From Gracilinema caldarium DSM 7334 (lineage in GTDB: Bacteria > Spirochaetota > Spirochaetia > Treponematales > Breznakiellaceae), in assembly GCF_000219725.1 (NCBI RefSeq), contig NC_015732.1, positions 1,798,001 through 1,862,000 of the forward strand: 64,000 nt of DNA. The letters are read 5' to 3'. Shown in pieces: positions 1 to 8,855 of this stretch (positions within the stretch are counted from its first letter, which is position 1; every line of letters starts with the position of its first letter). The position numbers were made by a program, and so were the translations under genes. Under the pieces are notes generated by a model. The model ran no database searches, was not told the DNA's origin, and saw only the letters and a list, made by a program, of their open reading frames with translations.

Positions 1-111
1 TCGGGAGAAATGACAGGTGATCTTGCACGGCTTGCGAACCCTACACCTCAAAAAACTCTGGACTCTTGGGAATTTATTGAGGCTATAGCAAAACGTCTAG
101 AAAGAGATTAA
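1..111 (+). CDS. C-terminal end of an unidentified protein (partial)
   Basis: Frame 1 is open from the first base and closes at TAA 109-111, giving the last 36 residues of a protein whose start lies outside the window. The tail is polar with a short amphipathic segment (it ends ...FIEAIAKRLERD). I do not recognise a family from so little sequence. It lies on the same strand as rex but is separated from it by about 200 bases that contain a perfect palindrome and a promoter-like region, so the two are probably separate units. Confidence 0.5.
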   Translation, partial: SGEMTGDLARLANPTPQKTLDSWEFIEAIAKRLERD

Positions 112-152
112 ACAAAGCGCTACAAAGGATCCTGCCTATAAGACTGTCCAAC

Positions 153-178
153 TTATACCCTGTTTAAACAGGGTATAA
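153..178. repeat. 26-bp perfect palindrome upstream of rex
   Basis: Each 13-base half reads TTATACCCTGTTT and its exact complement follows with no spacer. It lies 42 bases after the preceding stop and about 130 bases before the rex start. No T-run follows, so it is a poor intrinsic terminator; a dyad protein-binding site or a short cruciform/hairpin is as likely. It does not match the Rex operator consensus. A shorter dyad with the same ATACCC/GGGTAT ends lies at 50824-50843. Confidence 0.5.
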
Positions 179-281
179 TCAATCTGCAAAGGACTCACTA
201 AAAACTAAGCATGGACAGCTTTGTTTTATCCTCAATTTATCGATATTTCTTGACTAATATGCCCTTTTCCCCTTATGGTAC

Positions 282-300
282 TATAATACACAGGAAAGGA
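282..300 (+). promoter_or_regulatory. rex -10 box and ribosome-binding site
   Basis: A perfect TATAAT lies at 282-287, and an AGGAAAGGA ribosome-binding site at 292-300 ends 7 bases before the ATG at 308. A TTGACT at 250-255 is 26 bases from this -10, too far for a normal pair; TATGGT at 274-279 would give 18. The promoter assignment is therefore tentative and the ribosome-binding site is clear. Confidence 0.45.
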
Positions 301-307
301 ATAGATT

Positions 308-952
308 ATGGCTAAACAAAAAATCCCTGCAACACCCTCCATACGCCGCCTACCATCTTATCTTCACATAATCCGCCAAGCAGAAAAAGAAGGGGACGAG
401 TATATTTCAGGAACCGTTATTGCCAATGAACTCAATCTTGAACCTATTCAAGTACGCAAGGATTTAGCTATTACGGGGATTATTGGAAAACCTAAAAAAG
501 GCTACCCAGTGCATGCCCTGATTACTGCTATTGAACACTTTTTAGGCTGGGATTCAATCAGGGATGCGGTACTCGTTGGAGTTGGCAACCTGGGTTCCGC
601 ACTCATGGGCTACCAAGAATTTCAGTTTCATGGCCTCAATATTGTAGCTGCCTTTGATAAGGATCCCAAAAAGATTGGTTCTACAGTTCATGGTGTACCG
701 ATACTACCCCTCGATACTATGGAACTACAGGTTCGGAATCTTGGAGTCCGAATGGCAATCCTTACGGTACCATCCGTTGCAGCCCAGGAGACTACCGATT
801 TATTAATTAAAGCCGGTATTACTGCTATTTGGAATTTTACTAATGTGAAACTCAAGGTTCCTGATAACGTTGTGGTACAAAAGGAAGACCTCTCTTCCGG
901 ATATGCCATGCTCTGTGTGATGATTCAAGCTAAAAAATTAGAGGGTCGATAA
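308..952 (+). CDS. rex: Redox-sensing transcriptional repressor Rex
   Basis: Rex is a homodimeric repressor that reads the NADH/NAD+ ratio and releases DNA when NADH binds. The 214-residue product has the family's usual length. Residues 1-80 form the winged-helix DNA-binding domain (an RRLPSYL segment near residue 14 and the IQVRKDL recognition helix). A Rossmann fold follows with the dinucleotide loop GVGNLGSA at 91-98 and the acidic FDKDPKKIG stretch after the second strand. The ATG is preceded by a strong AGGAAAGGA. It heads a run with the RlmK-like gene 5 bases downstream. No convincing Rex operator was seen in its own upstream region. Confidence 0.95.
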   Translation: MAKQKIPATPSIRRLPSYLHIIRQAEKEGDEYISGTVIANELNLEPIQVRKDLAITGIIGKPKKGYPVHALITAIEHFLGWDSIRDAVLVGVGNLGSALMGYQEFQFHGLNIVAAFDKDPKKIGSTVHGVPILPLDTMELQVRNLGVRMAILTVPSVAAQETTDLLIKAGITAIWNFTNVKLKVPDNVVVQKEDLSSGYAMLCVMIQAKKLEGR

Positions 953-957
953 ATCGG

Positions 958-1995
958 TTGTTTACAATACAGAAAGAAAAAACTAATTACCAAGCAGAAC
1001 TATTACGCAACCGGCTTACGAAACGATACAAACATCTTCGGAAATGGGCGAAACGGGTTGGAGTAGATGCATACCGGCTCTATGACCGGGACATTCCTGA
1101 AATTCCTTTACTCATTGATCTTTATGGTGATGCTGTTTCGGGGGCATTGTATGAGCGTCCCTACGAGAAGGATCAGCAGGAAGAAGCTGTCTGGCTTTCG
1201 ATTATGAAACATGTTATTGCAGAAACCCTTGAGCTTTCCATTGATCAGATTTTCATCAAAGAGCGCAAACGTCTTCGAAATCGGGCTGAAGGCCCTGCCC
1301 AATACCAGAAAATCGACTCAAAAACAGTAATTCGACAGGTACACGAAGGCGGACTTACCTTTCAAGTAAATCTTTCGGATTATCTTGATACGGGTCTCTT
1401 TCTCGATCACCGTTTAAGCAGGGCTTACATCCGTAACGAATCGAAAGGACGGCGGGTCCTTAATCTATTCTGCTACACCGGTTCCTTTTCAGTATATGCC
1501 GCCAGTGGGGGAGCAAGTCAGGTAGATTCGGTCGATTTATCGAACACCTACCTCGACTGGGCTCACATAAATTTCAAGCTTAATGGCTTTGCAAGCGATC
1601 ATATAGCTCCAGAGGATTATGTAAAAGGCCCACAGCAAAGAGGAAAAAATCTGCTGATTCGGGCGGACGTTCTTCGATTTTTACAGGAAGCGGTAAAACG
1701 GAAACTTCATTGGGACCTCATTGTTTTAGATCCTCCAACTTTTTCAAATTCAAAAAAGATGGCCGACATTTTGGACATCCGCAGGGATTATAAGGAACTC
1801 ATTGACCTCTGTTTAACCGTGTTGAATCCCCAAGGGCTGCTTCTGTTTTCAACCAATGCTCGATCCTTTCATTTTGATTCAGAGTATTTTGTTTCTACCT
1901 ATCAGAGAATTGTCATAAAGGACATCACCAGAACTACGGTTGATGAAGATTTTCGGGATAAGAAGGTTCGACTATGCTATACTCTCGAAAAGTAA
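958..1995 (+). CDS. rlmK: RlmK-like class I SAM-dependent rRNA methyltransferase
   Basis: The 345-residue product resembles the C-terminal half of bifunctional RlmKL, which makes m7G2069 in 23S rRNA, here as a stand-alone enzyme. Visible landmarks are the SAM-binding motif VLNLFCYTGSFSVYAASGG near 166-184, an acidic residue at the end of the next strand (VDSVDLS), and the catalytic loop LDPPTFSNSKK near 259-269 followed by DIRRDYKEL, all typical of the RlmI/RlmK group. There is no N-terminal THUMP/RlmL half. The start is a TTG with GAGGG 12 bases upstream, the first in-frame start after the rex stop. The exact target base is inferred from family membership. Confidence 0.8.
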   Translation: MFTIQKEKTNYQAELLRNRLTKRYKHLRKWAKRVGVDAYRLYDRDIPEIPLLIDLYGDAVSGALYERPYEKDQQEEAVWLSIMKHVIAETLELSIDQIFIKERKRLRNRAEGPAQYQKIDSKTVIRQVHEGGLTFQVNLSDYLDTGLFLDHRLSRAYIRNESKGRRVLNLFCYTGSFSVYAASGGASQVDSVDLSNTYLDWAHINFKLNGFASDHIAPEDYVKGPQQRGKNLLIRADVLRFLQEAVKRKLHWDLIVLDPPTFSNSKKMADILDIRRDYKELIDLCLTVLNPQGLLLFSTNARSFHFDSEYFVSTYQRIVIKDITRTTVDEDFRDKKVRLCYTLEK

Positions 1996-2558
1996 TGTAT
2001 CTTTTTCTTGCTGGAATCCTTACTAGCTGCTTGGGTCTTATTGTAGCTTGTACAAGTTTGTCTCAGAAAGGAATAAGCATAACTCAAGGCAACGGTAAAC
2101 CAACAGCACAATTTACCCAATCAAAACAACAGGAAACAAAACATAAGAAAATTGATCCAGGACTTTCAGACCCTGCTTTTAAAAAATTGAATACAGAGGT
2201 TCTTGCTTATCTCAATACCCTTGCAGAAGCATTCTCTAGCAAAAACAAGTCTTTGTTACTTGCTCAAGCAGAACCTTACTATCAGAAGACCTACGAAAAC
2301 CTCTATCCTGTCAATGAATATCTTGCCATGCTGTACCGTATTGGTCCTTACAGTACGGAAACCCCCTTTGGTTTCACCAAGCGCCCTGCCCTCAATATAA
2401 ATGAAATAACCGGCATAACCTATACTGGTTGGGATGAACTGGGTCCCGTTTTGGAAGTCCGGGGAAAGATTTTTTTTCAAAATGGAAAAGCTGAACCCTG
2501 CAGAATTATACTGCTGTGGCGACTCGGAGAAATTAAAATTAAGGGCTTTGAACCATAA
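1974..2558 (+). CDS. Predicted lipoprotein of unknown function
   Basis: The 194-residue product starts with a hydrophobic signal segment ending in a lipobox (IVAC, Cys26), so it is expected to be lipid-modified and held at a membrane. The mature part is polar. Near the C-terminus is a compact segment (TGWDELGPVLEVRGKIFF, then RIILLWRLGEIKIKG) that looks like a small beta domain. ATG 1974 has AGAAGG about 8 bases upstream and overlaps rlmK by 22 bases; ATG 1995, which overlaps the rlmK stop as TAATG, would also leave an intact signal peptide. I do not recognise the family. It is the last gene of the rex unit. Confidence 0.7.
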   Translation: MLYSRKVMYLFLAGILTSCLGLIVACTSLSQKGISITQGNGKPTAQFTQSKQQETKHKKIDPGLSDPAFKKLNTEVLAYLNTLAEAFSSKNKSLLLAQAEPYYQKTYENLYPVNEYLAMLYRIGPYSTETPFGFTKRPALNINEITGITYTGWDELGPVLEVRGKIFFQNGKAEPCRIILLWRLGEIKIKGFEP

Positions 2559-2601
2559 ACTTTAATAGTCCAGCCGTCCTCAGACTCGACCGGCCACACA
2601 C

Positions 2602-2638
2602 AAAAAAAGGCTGTCCAGCACCGGTGCTGGACAGCCTT
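2602..2638 (-). terminator. Intrinsic terminator after rpmE
   Basis: A perfect 32-base inverted repeat (arms AAGGCTGTCCAGCA and complement around CCGG, 2607-2638) is followed on the minus strand by seven T. It ends the rho-rpmE transcript. It also faces the convergent lipoprotein gene. A second terminator with the same GGCTGTCC/GGACAGCC arms occurs at 34354-34388. Confidence 0.85.
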
Positions 2639-2648
2639 GCTCTGGCAT

Positions 2649-2852
2649 TTATTCTTTAATGTTGAACTTCTTCCGGAACCGTTCGATACGTCCGGCTGTA
2701 TCAACCAGCTTCTGTTTGCCCGTAAAGAAAGGATGGCATGCAGAGCAAATTTCCACATGAATATCCTTTACTGTAGAGCGAGTTTCAATGACGTTGCCAC
2801 AAGCACAGGTGATTTTTGTCAACTCATACTTGGGGTGGATACCCTCTTTCAT
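2649..2852 (-). CDS. rpmE: 50S ribosomal protein L31, zinc-binding form
   Basis: The 67-residue product is a full-length L31 (starts [10 protein letters not shown]). It carries the zinc-ligand cysteines CAC near residues 16-18 and CSAC near 36-39, so it is the C+ form that binds zinc. It lies 23 bases downstream of rho on the same strand and is followed by a strong terminator, making it the last gene of a rho-rpmE unit. No C-minus L31 paralog is seen in the window. Confidence 0.96.
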   Translation of the reverse strand: MKEGIHPKYELTKITCACGNVIETRSTVKDIHVEICSACHPFFTGKQKLVDTAGRIERFRKKFNIKE

Positions 2853-2875
2853 CTATGTTTCCTCCAAAAAAAATG

Positions 2876-4729
2876 CTAATCCATTGCTGCGGTGCCTGTA
2901 TTCATAGACCGCAGGAACGCTTCATTATTCTTACTTTTCTTCATCCTGTCAATAAGGAGCTCGATAATTTCTATGTCATCCATGGGGTTAATTACCTTAC
3001 GGAGTACCCAAATTTTCTGAAGTTCTTCTTCCGTTAGGAGTAGCTCTTCTTTTCTGGTACCTGATTTTTTAATATTGATGGCAGGAAAGAGCCGCCGGTC
3101 AGAAATGCGCCGGTCCAGGTTAATTTCCATATTACCGGTACCTTTAAATTCTTCGAAAATGACCTCATCCATACGGCTGCCGGTTTCAACCAGGGCGGTG
3201 GAAATAATGGTAAGGCTTCCACCTTCCTCAATGTTCCTGGCTGCACCAAAGAACCGTTTTGGCTTGTGAAGGGCGTTGGAATCCACACCACCGGAAAGTA
3301 TCTTTCCCGATGTTGGCACGGTCTGGTTATAGGCTCGAGCAAGGCGGGTAATGGAGTCTAGGAGTATGACTACATCTTTTTTATGCTCCACCAGACGTTT
3401 TGCCTTTTCAAGAACCATTTCAGCCACCTGAACATGTCGGGTAGCCTGTTCATCAAAGGTAGAGGAAATAACCTCGGCCCGAACGGTTCGTTCCATATCG
3501 GTTACTTCCTCAGGCCGTTCATCAATTAAAAGAACAATGAGATATACCTCAGGGTGATTCCGGGTAATTGCATTGGCAATCTTCTGCATCATAATGGTCT
3601 TACCGGTCCGAGGCGGTGCTACAATCAGAGCTCGCTGGCCCTTACCGATCGGACAGAACAGATTTATAATCCGGGTTGATATTTCTTCAGTGGTAGTTTC
3701 CAGGTTCAGCTTTTCGTTTGGATACAGAGGGGTCAGGTTATCAAAGGGTATACGGCTTTGAGCAACTGCGGGATCATCATAGTTTACCGTTTCGACCCGC
3801 AGCATAGCAAAGAACCGCTCCCCTTCCTTAGGACTCCGGATCTGACCAAAAACAGTATCACCAGTTTTTAAGGCAAAAAGCCGAATCTGGCTTGGACTAA
3901 TATAAATATCATCAGGACCAGGAAGGTAGGAATTCTGGGGACTTCTCAGGAAGCCATATCCATCGGGAAGTATTTCCAGAGAACCATAAGCATAAATAAT
4001 ACCGCCCCGCTCCGTATGTGCTTTCAGAATAGAAAAAATAATTTCCTGCTTCTTCAGGGTGACCATATCTTCATGGGAAATACCATAAAAATTGGCCAGT
4101 TCCCGAAGATCCTTCATGTTAAGCCGGGTAAGTTCATTTATAGACAGCCGGGGTTTCCCATTATCCTGATCATTTCGAGGTTCAGGACGACCATAAATAT
4201 CGGGCATTACAACAGTAGGCCGGCCCAAGGGTGGTAACACTGTTTCGGACCGTTGACCCGTTCCATCCTGAATCCCATGTCCTCCAGAGTGGCTGCGATC
4301 AAAGGGTCTGCGACCTCTTGGTCTCATACCTGTGTGGGATTGAGGCGTTGAGAGTTCTGAATCACTTTGTTGAGGCTCGTTAGTATCTGTGGTTTGTGTA
4401 ACTTCTAATTGGACAGGAACATCTGTAGTGTCCCTGGAAGATGGCTCAGACACTTCAGACTTACGCCTGGAACGGGTCCGTATCACAACGGTTTTTTCTG
4501 CAGGTTCATTTTGTACTTCACTGGAGGTGGTTTCACCGTCTTCACTAGTTTCACCAGTTTCATTATTTTGATGATTTTCAGAATTCTCGCTGTCTTCCGT
4601 TTCGATCATTGCCTGTAAGGGAGCTGCTTCTTTCTGACTGGGCACTAGATCAAATTCGACTTGATTAACTTGACCTGCTTCCATAGGTTCTTCGGTTGCC
4701 ACAGTTCTCCGTTTTCTGATGATTGCCAT
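2876..4729 (-). CDS. rho: Transcription termination factor Rho with long N-terminal extension
   Basis: Rho is the hexameric RNA-dependent ATPase that ends transcription. The 617-residue protein is about 200 longer than E. coli Rho. Residues 1-190 are low-complexity, rich in Glu/Thr/Ser and then Arg/Gly/Pro ([23 protein letters not shown]). The Rho_N fold follows ([16 protein letters not shown]), then the cold-shock RNA-binding domain and the ATPase with Walker A APPRTGKT near 370, Walker [17 protein letters not shown] and the [21 protein letters not shown] region (Q/R loops). CGGAGAA precedes the ATG. Such extensions in other phyla bind RNA or phase-separate; that role here is inference. Confidence 0.96.
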   Translation of the reverse strand: MAIIRKRRTVATEEPMEAGQVNQVEFDLVPSQKEAAPLQAMIETEDSENSENHQNNETGETSEDGETTSSEVQNEPAEKTVVIRTRSRRKSEVSEPSSRDTTDVPVQLEVTQTTDTNEPQQSDSELSTPQSHTGMRPRGRRPFDRSHSGGHGIQDGTGQRSETVLPPLGRPTVVMPDIYGRPEPRNDQDNGKPRLSINELTRLNMKDLRELANFYGISHEDMVTLKKQEIIFSILKAHTERGGIIYAYGSLEILPDGYGFLRSPQNSYLPGPDDIYISPSQIRLFALKTGDTVFGQIRSPKEGERFFAMLRVETVNYDDPAVAQSRIPFDNLTPLYPNEKLNLETTTEEISTRIINLFCPIGKGQRALIVAPPRTGKTIMMQKIANAITRNHPEVYLIVLLIDERPEEVTDMERTVRAEVISSTFDEQATRHVQVAEMVLEKAKRLVEHKKDVVILLDSITRLARAYNQTVPTSGKILSGGVDSNALHKPKRFFGAARNIEEGGSLTIISTALVETGSRMDEVIFEEFKGTGNMEINLDRRISDRRLFPAINIKKSGTRKEELLLTEEELQKIWVLRKVINPMDDIEIIELLIDRMKKSKNNEAFLRSMNTGTAAMD

Positions 4730-4893
4730 TAATGTTCTCCGTTATTTCGAATACCGCGTCTACGTAAAGTTGTAGAACGGGAAATAGAGTTAATTTTGAT
4801 AGATAAAGTTGAAAAGCCAAAAATTAAATCCTGTAAGATTATGTATTTAGTTTGGAAGGCGTATAAATACTATAATAACACTTTTACAGTCTG

Positions 4894-5373
4894 TCAAGAA
4901 CCAAGGATTTGCAGTATCATTTCCAATGCCTTCTTTGTTCCCTGTTTTCGTATTCTCTGTCGACTCCCCCTTACATGATATTCTGTGCTCACCGGTTCCA
5001 TTCCACGTTTTACGACACTAATCCAAAGGGTTCCAACTGGAATTCCTGTTTCATCAGATTCAGGACCGGCAATTCCAGTTATTGCCAGGGCAATATCAGC
5101 GGTACTATGCTGTAACGCTCCTATCGCCATGGCTTCAGCAATAGGTTTGCTTACCGGTCCAAATTGTTTAATGGCATTTTCATCAATATTCAGCATTTTT
5201 TGCTTCGCAGCATTCTGATAACAAACAAAACTTCCCCATAACACTGACGAAATACCAGGAATAGCTCCTAATGTGGCTGCTATAAGTCCGACAGTACAGG
5301 ATTCTACACAGACTAATGTTAACTTGTTATTTTGTAGTGCTTCGAATACTTTGAACGCAATAGTACTTGTCAT
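4894..5373 (-). CDS. pncC: Nicotinamide-nucleotide amidohydrolase (CinA C-terminal domain, PncC)
   Basis: The 159-residue protein corresponds to the stand-alone CinA C-terminal domain, which deamidates nicotinamide mononucleotide to recycle pyridine nucleotides. Family motifs are present in order: CVESCTVGLIAATLG near 22-36 (canonical ESCTGG, with Val for the first Gly), GSFVCYQNAAKQKML, GPVSKPIAEAMA, and IALAITGIAGP followed by GIPVGTLWISV. The N-terminal COG1058 half is absent. The start overlaps the bactofilin stop by 4 bases, so the two are translationally coupled. Confidence 0.88.
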   Translation of the reverse strand: MTSTIAFKVFEALQNNKLTLVCVESCTVGLIAATLGAIPGISSVLWGSFVCYQNAAKQKMLNIDENAIKQFGPVSKPIAEAMAIGALQHSTADIALAITGIAGPESDETGIPVGTLWISVVKRGMEPVSTEYHVRGSRQRIRKQGTKKALEMILQILGS

Positions 5374-5831
5374 TGTAAAGAAATTGATCGCCTTAATTCA
5401 GCTTTTATTTCTTCAGTGGGCCGTGAGAATATTTCTATATAGTCTTCCTTATCGGTCATACTACATCGGCCTTCAAACATCACACCATCGGCAATTCTTA
5501 ATCGGTTTGCAGTTACATCTCCTTGAACTACCGATCCTGGAAGCATATCAACCTTATCCACAGCGATAATCTCTCCACGAACAGTCCCCTCAACAATAAG
5601 GGATACTACAGAAAGATGATCGACCTCTACCACAGCATCCTTATCCACTATAAGGGACCCCTGACCTTCAATGGTACCTTTAAAAACACCTTTAATACAA
5701 AGGGTATCTTTAAACCTCAGATACCCTGAATACCGTGTTTCCTTACCAAAGGTCGTTACAGGATTATCGAGACCATTATCAGCGCTAGAAACCTTACGTT
5801 TCACATCGTTCTTAGTTGTGTTTTTAACCAT
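5370..5831 (-). CDS. Bactofilin family cytoskeletal protein
   Basis: The 153-residue protein has the bactofilin (DUF583) core: a right-handed beta-helix made of short repeated strands such as LCIKGVFKGTIEGQGSLIVDK, VEVDHLSVVSLIVEGTVRG, VDKVDMLPGSVVQGDVTA and LRIADGVMFEGRCSM, flanked by disordered tails. Bactofilins self-assemble into filaments without nucleotide and organise cell-wall or motility machinery. The start has AGGTG 9 bases upstream. It is directly coupled to pncC by a 4-base overlap, an arrangement I cannot explain functionally. Confidence 0.88.
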   Translation of the reverse strand: MVKNTTKNDVKRKVSSADNGLDNPVTTFGKETRYSGYLRFKDTLCIKGVFKGTIEGQGSLIVDKDAVVEVDHLSVVSLIVEGTVRGEIIAVDKVDMLPGSVVQGDVTANRLRIADGVMFEGRCSMTDKEDYIEIFSRPTEEIKAELRRSISLQ

Positions 5832-5843
5832 GTATCATTTCAC

Positions 5844-6065
5844 CTATTTCGTTGTCATAACAAATACACCATCCCAATCTTCAGGGGGTGGATTATCTAT
5901 ATAATGTTTGCACCGTAAATAATAAACCTTGGAAGGACCATCATTAGGATCGACACGCAACGCATCGGAAAAAAATTGCAGGGCCTTGGAAAAATCCATC
6001 AATTTATAATACCGTCTCCCCTCTGCAAAAAGCTCCAAGACCTTCTTTTTTTCTTCAGAAATCAT
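5844..6065 (-). CDS. Small TPR-motif protein
   Basis: The start was placed at ATG 6065 because a GGGAGGG ribosome-binding site lies just upstream and a longer reading would overlap the response-regulator gene. The 73-residue product contains one TPR-like helix pair (FAEGRRYYKLMDFSKALQFFSDALRVDPNDGPSKVY) and ends PPPEDWDGVFVMTTK. From memory, that kind of tail also closes TPR segments attached to class III nucleotide cyclases in spirochetes. Here it exists without a cyclase domain. The gene follows the response regulator by 16 bases, so a linked role in signalling is likely but unproven. Confidence 0.72.
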   Translation of the reverse strand: MISEEKKKVLELFAEGRRYYKLMDFSKALQFFSDALRVDPNDGPSKVYYLRCKHYIDNPPPEDWDGVFVMTTK

Positions 6066-6081
6066 GGTCCCTCCCCATTGG

Positions 6082-6807
6082 TTATTCCTGATGCAGACTC
6101 TTCCTGAACTGATGTTGGAGAGTCTTAAGTTCAATTTCATGCTGTTTAATTTTTTCTTTTTCTTTTTCTACTTGTGCTATCTTAGCATCCAATTCCGCCA
6201 GTTGATGTTTAAGAGAATCAGAACTTGAACGAATAACTTCAAGCATTTTTTTAATCTTATCAGAATCCGGAACCTGTCCTTCTGCGAACTGTATCTGCTG
6301 AGCTGCGGTTTCTATTCCCTTCACGGATGCAGCACAAGCCTCAAGCAAACGCTTCAATTCACGATTAAGTTCCTCGCTTAACACAAGTTGCCGTTCCCGA
6401 GTCGCAATCTGGGAAAAGAGTTCCCGATTCCGTAAAACCGCACGAATTCTAGCTAGTACTTCAGAAAAGTTATAGGGTTTAGTTATATAATCATCCACAC
6501 CGAGTTCAAACCCCTCTACTTTATCCTTTACATCATCCATAGCTGAAAACATGATGATAGGTATTTCTTTATAAGCCTGATAATCAGGAGTATTTTTTAA
6601 GGTTTTAGTAACCTCCCATCCTGACATTTTGGGCATGATATTATCGAGAATGATGAGGTCTGGAGTGCATTTTCGTACCTTCTCCAGGGCTTCCAGGCCA
6701 TTTTCTGCCTTTTCGACATGGAAACCAAGTTTTGAAAGCATCACATCAAAAAATTCGAGGTTAATCTGTTCATCGTCAACAATTAATATTTTCTTTCGTG
6801 CATCCAT
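6082..6807 (-). CDS. Response regulator: receiver domain with coiled-coil output
   Basis: Residues 5-125 form a CheY-like receiver: the acidic pair in ILIVDDEQ, the phospho-acceptor Asp in LIILDNIMPKMSG near 53-54, and the conserved Lys in DDYITKPYNF. The C-terminal 115 residues contain no DNA-binding or enzymatic domain. They are predicted to be long helices and coiled coil (ELNRELKRLLEAC, then a Lys/Glu-rich tail), suggesting a protein-protein output. No histidine kinase lies nearby. It is followed by the small TPR gene. Confidence 0.88.
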   Translation of the reverse strand: MDARKKILIVDDEQINLEFFDVMLSKLGFHVEKAENGLEALEKVRKCTPDLIILDNIMPKMSGWEVTKTLKNTPDYQAYKEIPIIMFSAMDDVKDKVEGFELGVDDYITKPYNFSEVLARIRAVLRNRELFSQIATRERQLVLSEELNRELKRLLEACAASVKGIETAAQQIQFAEGQVPDSDKIKKMLEVIRSSSDSLKHQLAELDAKIAQVEKEKEKIKQHEIELKTLQHQFRKSLHQE

Positions 6808-6834
6808 TAAGTTGTTCCATCCTTTAATATTATC

Positions 6835-8451
6835 TCATATTGTCCTATGACAGGCCCGTATTGTCAATCTTATGATACCAATAATCATGCAGATCACCGC
6901 TAGTACGACAAAGAGCTGAGCAAGAATATCCCCATACTTTGTATACCAGGTGCTTACGGAAAGTAAAGGGACATCCACAGTTAGTTGAGTCTCAGTAAAA
7001 GCAGGAGCCATTGCAAGTATCCTTCCATTTGGATCGATAGCACAGGTTTGGCCGGAAGCGGTCGACCTGACCACCGAACGTCGGTTTTCAATTGCACGGA
7101 AAACGGCCATTGTGGCATGTTGCATTTGAGCTGGCAAACTTTTCGACCAGGCGTCGTTGGTAAGATTAACAATAAGTTGAGCGCCGTGATTCACAAAGCG
7201 CCGTGAAATATATCCAAAGGTATCTTCGAAACAAATCGGTGTTGAAAATGTAATTCCATTACTCTCAAATACTGTTATTTCGGTTCCCTTTTTCCAAAAA
7301 TGGGTATCCGCATTGCGAAGGGCTTCATACACTAGGGGAAGCTGTTTTTTGTAAGGAAAATGCTCGGTAAAAGGAACAAGATGCATTTTCCGATATACCG
7401 CTTGTTCTTCTCCCTTATGAAAAAGTAATACCGCATTGTAATCTACCCGATCCCAGATGCCATCTTCGGTTATTTCTTTTCGAGCATCGTCATTTCCAAT
7501 AACATAGGGGATATCTTGGGTAGCAAGAAAATCCAGTAAATCCTTCACCAGTTCATAGGATTCTGGGTCGTCCCTATAGGTCTTATGCCAATAAATCCGC
7601 GGAACAAAGGCTGTTTCAGACCAGACGACAAAATCAGGTTTCTTTTCCTGGCTCACCGCTTCGAGGGAGAGCCGTTTCAGGTTATTAAAATTCTGCCTAT
7701 ATGCCGCTATACCCCCTCGCCATGGATCCGAATTGTGCTGTATCAGGGCAAGACGAGCAACCGGGGCTTCCTTGTATGAAACCTGAGCGTTATAACCATA
7801 CATGAGGCTTATAAAAAGAGCTATTATCCAGAGAGAAAGGGTTAACCATTCTTGTTTTACAAATTGCATGATAGATTTCTCACTACTACTCTTTAGAAAC
7901 ACCAGTAATCTTGCTACATAGGCCGAAGGAAATACAACTAAGGCTGAAACAGCCCAGACCCCGAAAAGAGATGCTATTTGAATAAGTGGAATCATTGCCC
8001 ATTGGGAATATCCGGTAATACCATAGGAATACCCTAGAAACCCCTGAGTTCGCAGATATTCATAGGCTAACCAGAGAAGCCATTGTACAAGATAATATTT
8101 CTGAGGGAATGACTTTTCAGAAAGTTTAAGCAAGGGAAACAATAGTGCAAAATAGGTAAGATAGATACAACCAACAATGAGACCAGCCAGAGGATGAAAT
8201 ACACTAAGCCAATAATTAAATAAACCATAGGCAGTGTATCCATATAAGGCACCCCATATAAAAGAAGCACCCAAACTTATTCTGGAAATAAGATAAAAAA
8301 CTGGAGCATAGGAAACCCATGCCAGAAAAGGAATACCTTGAGCTGTTAAAAGATTAGGAAAAGAAAGAGCAAATAGGACCGCTGCTAAAAGGATTAATAC
8401 TATATTAAAAAAATTATTTTTAATTAACTGCCGTTTTACAGACGGCATCAT
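6835..8451 (-). CDS. lnt: Apolipoprotein N-acyltransferase
   Basis: Lnt adds the third acyl chain to lipoprotein N-termini in the inner membrane. The 538-residue protein has a multi-span N-terminal membrane region (about residues 15-215), then a nitrilase-like periplasmic domain. The catalytic triad is visible: Glu in VVWSETAFVP, Lys in YRKMHLVPFTEHFP, and Cys in FSTPICFEDTFG. A final membrane segment lies near 505-530. The start overlaps the HU stop by 4 bases, so it is co-translated with HU. Confidence 0.95.
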   Translation of the reverse strand: MMPSVKRQLIKNNFFNIVLILLAAVLFALSFPNLLTAQGIPFLAWVSYAPVFYLISRISLGASFIWGALYGYTAYGLFNYWLSVFHPLAGLIVGCIYLTYFALLFPLLKLSEKSFPQKYYLVQWLLWLAYEYLRTQGFLGYSYGITGYSQWAMIPLIQIASLFGVWAVSALVVFPSAYVARLLVFLKSSSEKSIMQFVKQEWLTLSLWIIALFISLMYGYNAQVSYKEAPVARLALIQHNSDPWRGGIAAYRQNFNNLKRLSLEAVSQEKKPDFVVWSETAFVPRIYWHKTYRDDPESYELVKDLLDFLATQDIPYVIGNDDARKEITEDGIWDRVDYNAVLLFHKGEEQAVYRKMHLVPFTEHFPYKKQLPLVYEALRNADTHFWKKGTEITVFESNGITFSTPICFEDTFGYISRRFVNHGAQLIVNLTNDAWSKSLPAQMQHATMAVFRAIENRRSVVRSTASGQTCAIDPNGRILAMAPAFTETQLTVDVPLLSVSTWYTKYGDILAQLFVVLAVICMIIGIIRLTIRACHRTI

Positions 8452-8786
8452 GTATCATCTCCGCCGACCCCTGACCCGGCATTGAGTGTCGTAATATTCC
8501 ATACACCCTTTTTTAATTCCTTTCCAGGACGAAAAGCGGCCACACCATGAGAAGAAACAGATACAGTGGCACCGGTCTTCGGGTTTCGGGCTTTTTGACG
8601 TCCCTTCCGGAGTCGAATCTCAAAGGTACCAAAGCCCCGCAGTTCTACAACCTGTCCATCCATAAGACCCTGCTTAATAACTTCAAGCACTGAGTCGATG
8701 ACCCCATGGATATCTTTTTTATCCATGCCAGTTTTTTGATACACTGAATCAATGATGTCCGCTTTGGTAAGCTTAGATCCGGCCAT
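8448..8786 (-). CDS. HU/IHF family DNA-binding protein
   Basis: The 112-residue protein has the HU fold: N-terminal helices (LTKADIIDSVYQKTGMDKKDI), the VELRGFGTFEIRLRKGRQKARNPKTG arm region and the closing AAFRPGKELKKGV. About 17 residues after the core form a Gly/Asn/Asp tail (NAGSGVGGDDT) not found in short HU proteins. A GGGGGA ribosome-binding site precedes the ATG. It lies between rpsT and lnt. Confidence 0.93.
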   Translation of the reverse strand: MAGSKLTKADIIDSVYQKTGMDKKDIHGVIDSVLEVIKQGLMDGQVVELRGFGTFEIRLRKGRQKARNPKTGATVSVSSHGVAAFRPGKELKKGVWNITTLNAGSGVGGDDT

Positions 8787-8814
8787 CTTTCCCCCAGGTC
8801 ATCAGAAAATTTGA

Positions 8815-8837
8815 GTTGCTCCCTATAAGGGAGCAAC
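8815..8837 (-). terminator. Hairpin between rpsT and HU
   Basis: Nine-base arms GTTGCTCCC and GGGAGCAAC enclose a 5-base loop. On the minus strand it is followed by TCAAATTTTC, a weak T-tract, so it could partly terminate or process the rpsT transcript and lower HU-lnt expression. Confidence 0.5.
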
Positions 8838-8855
8838 GAACGACATGAACAGCAG

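Noticed and set aside
240-307. Rex operator in its own promoter
   Set aside because: No TTGTTAA/TTAACAA-like dyad is present near the promoter.
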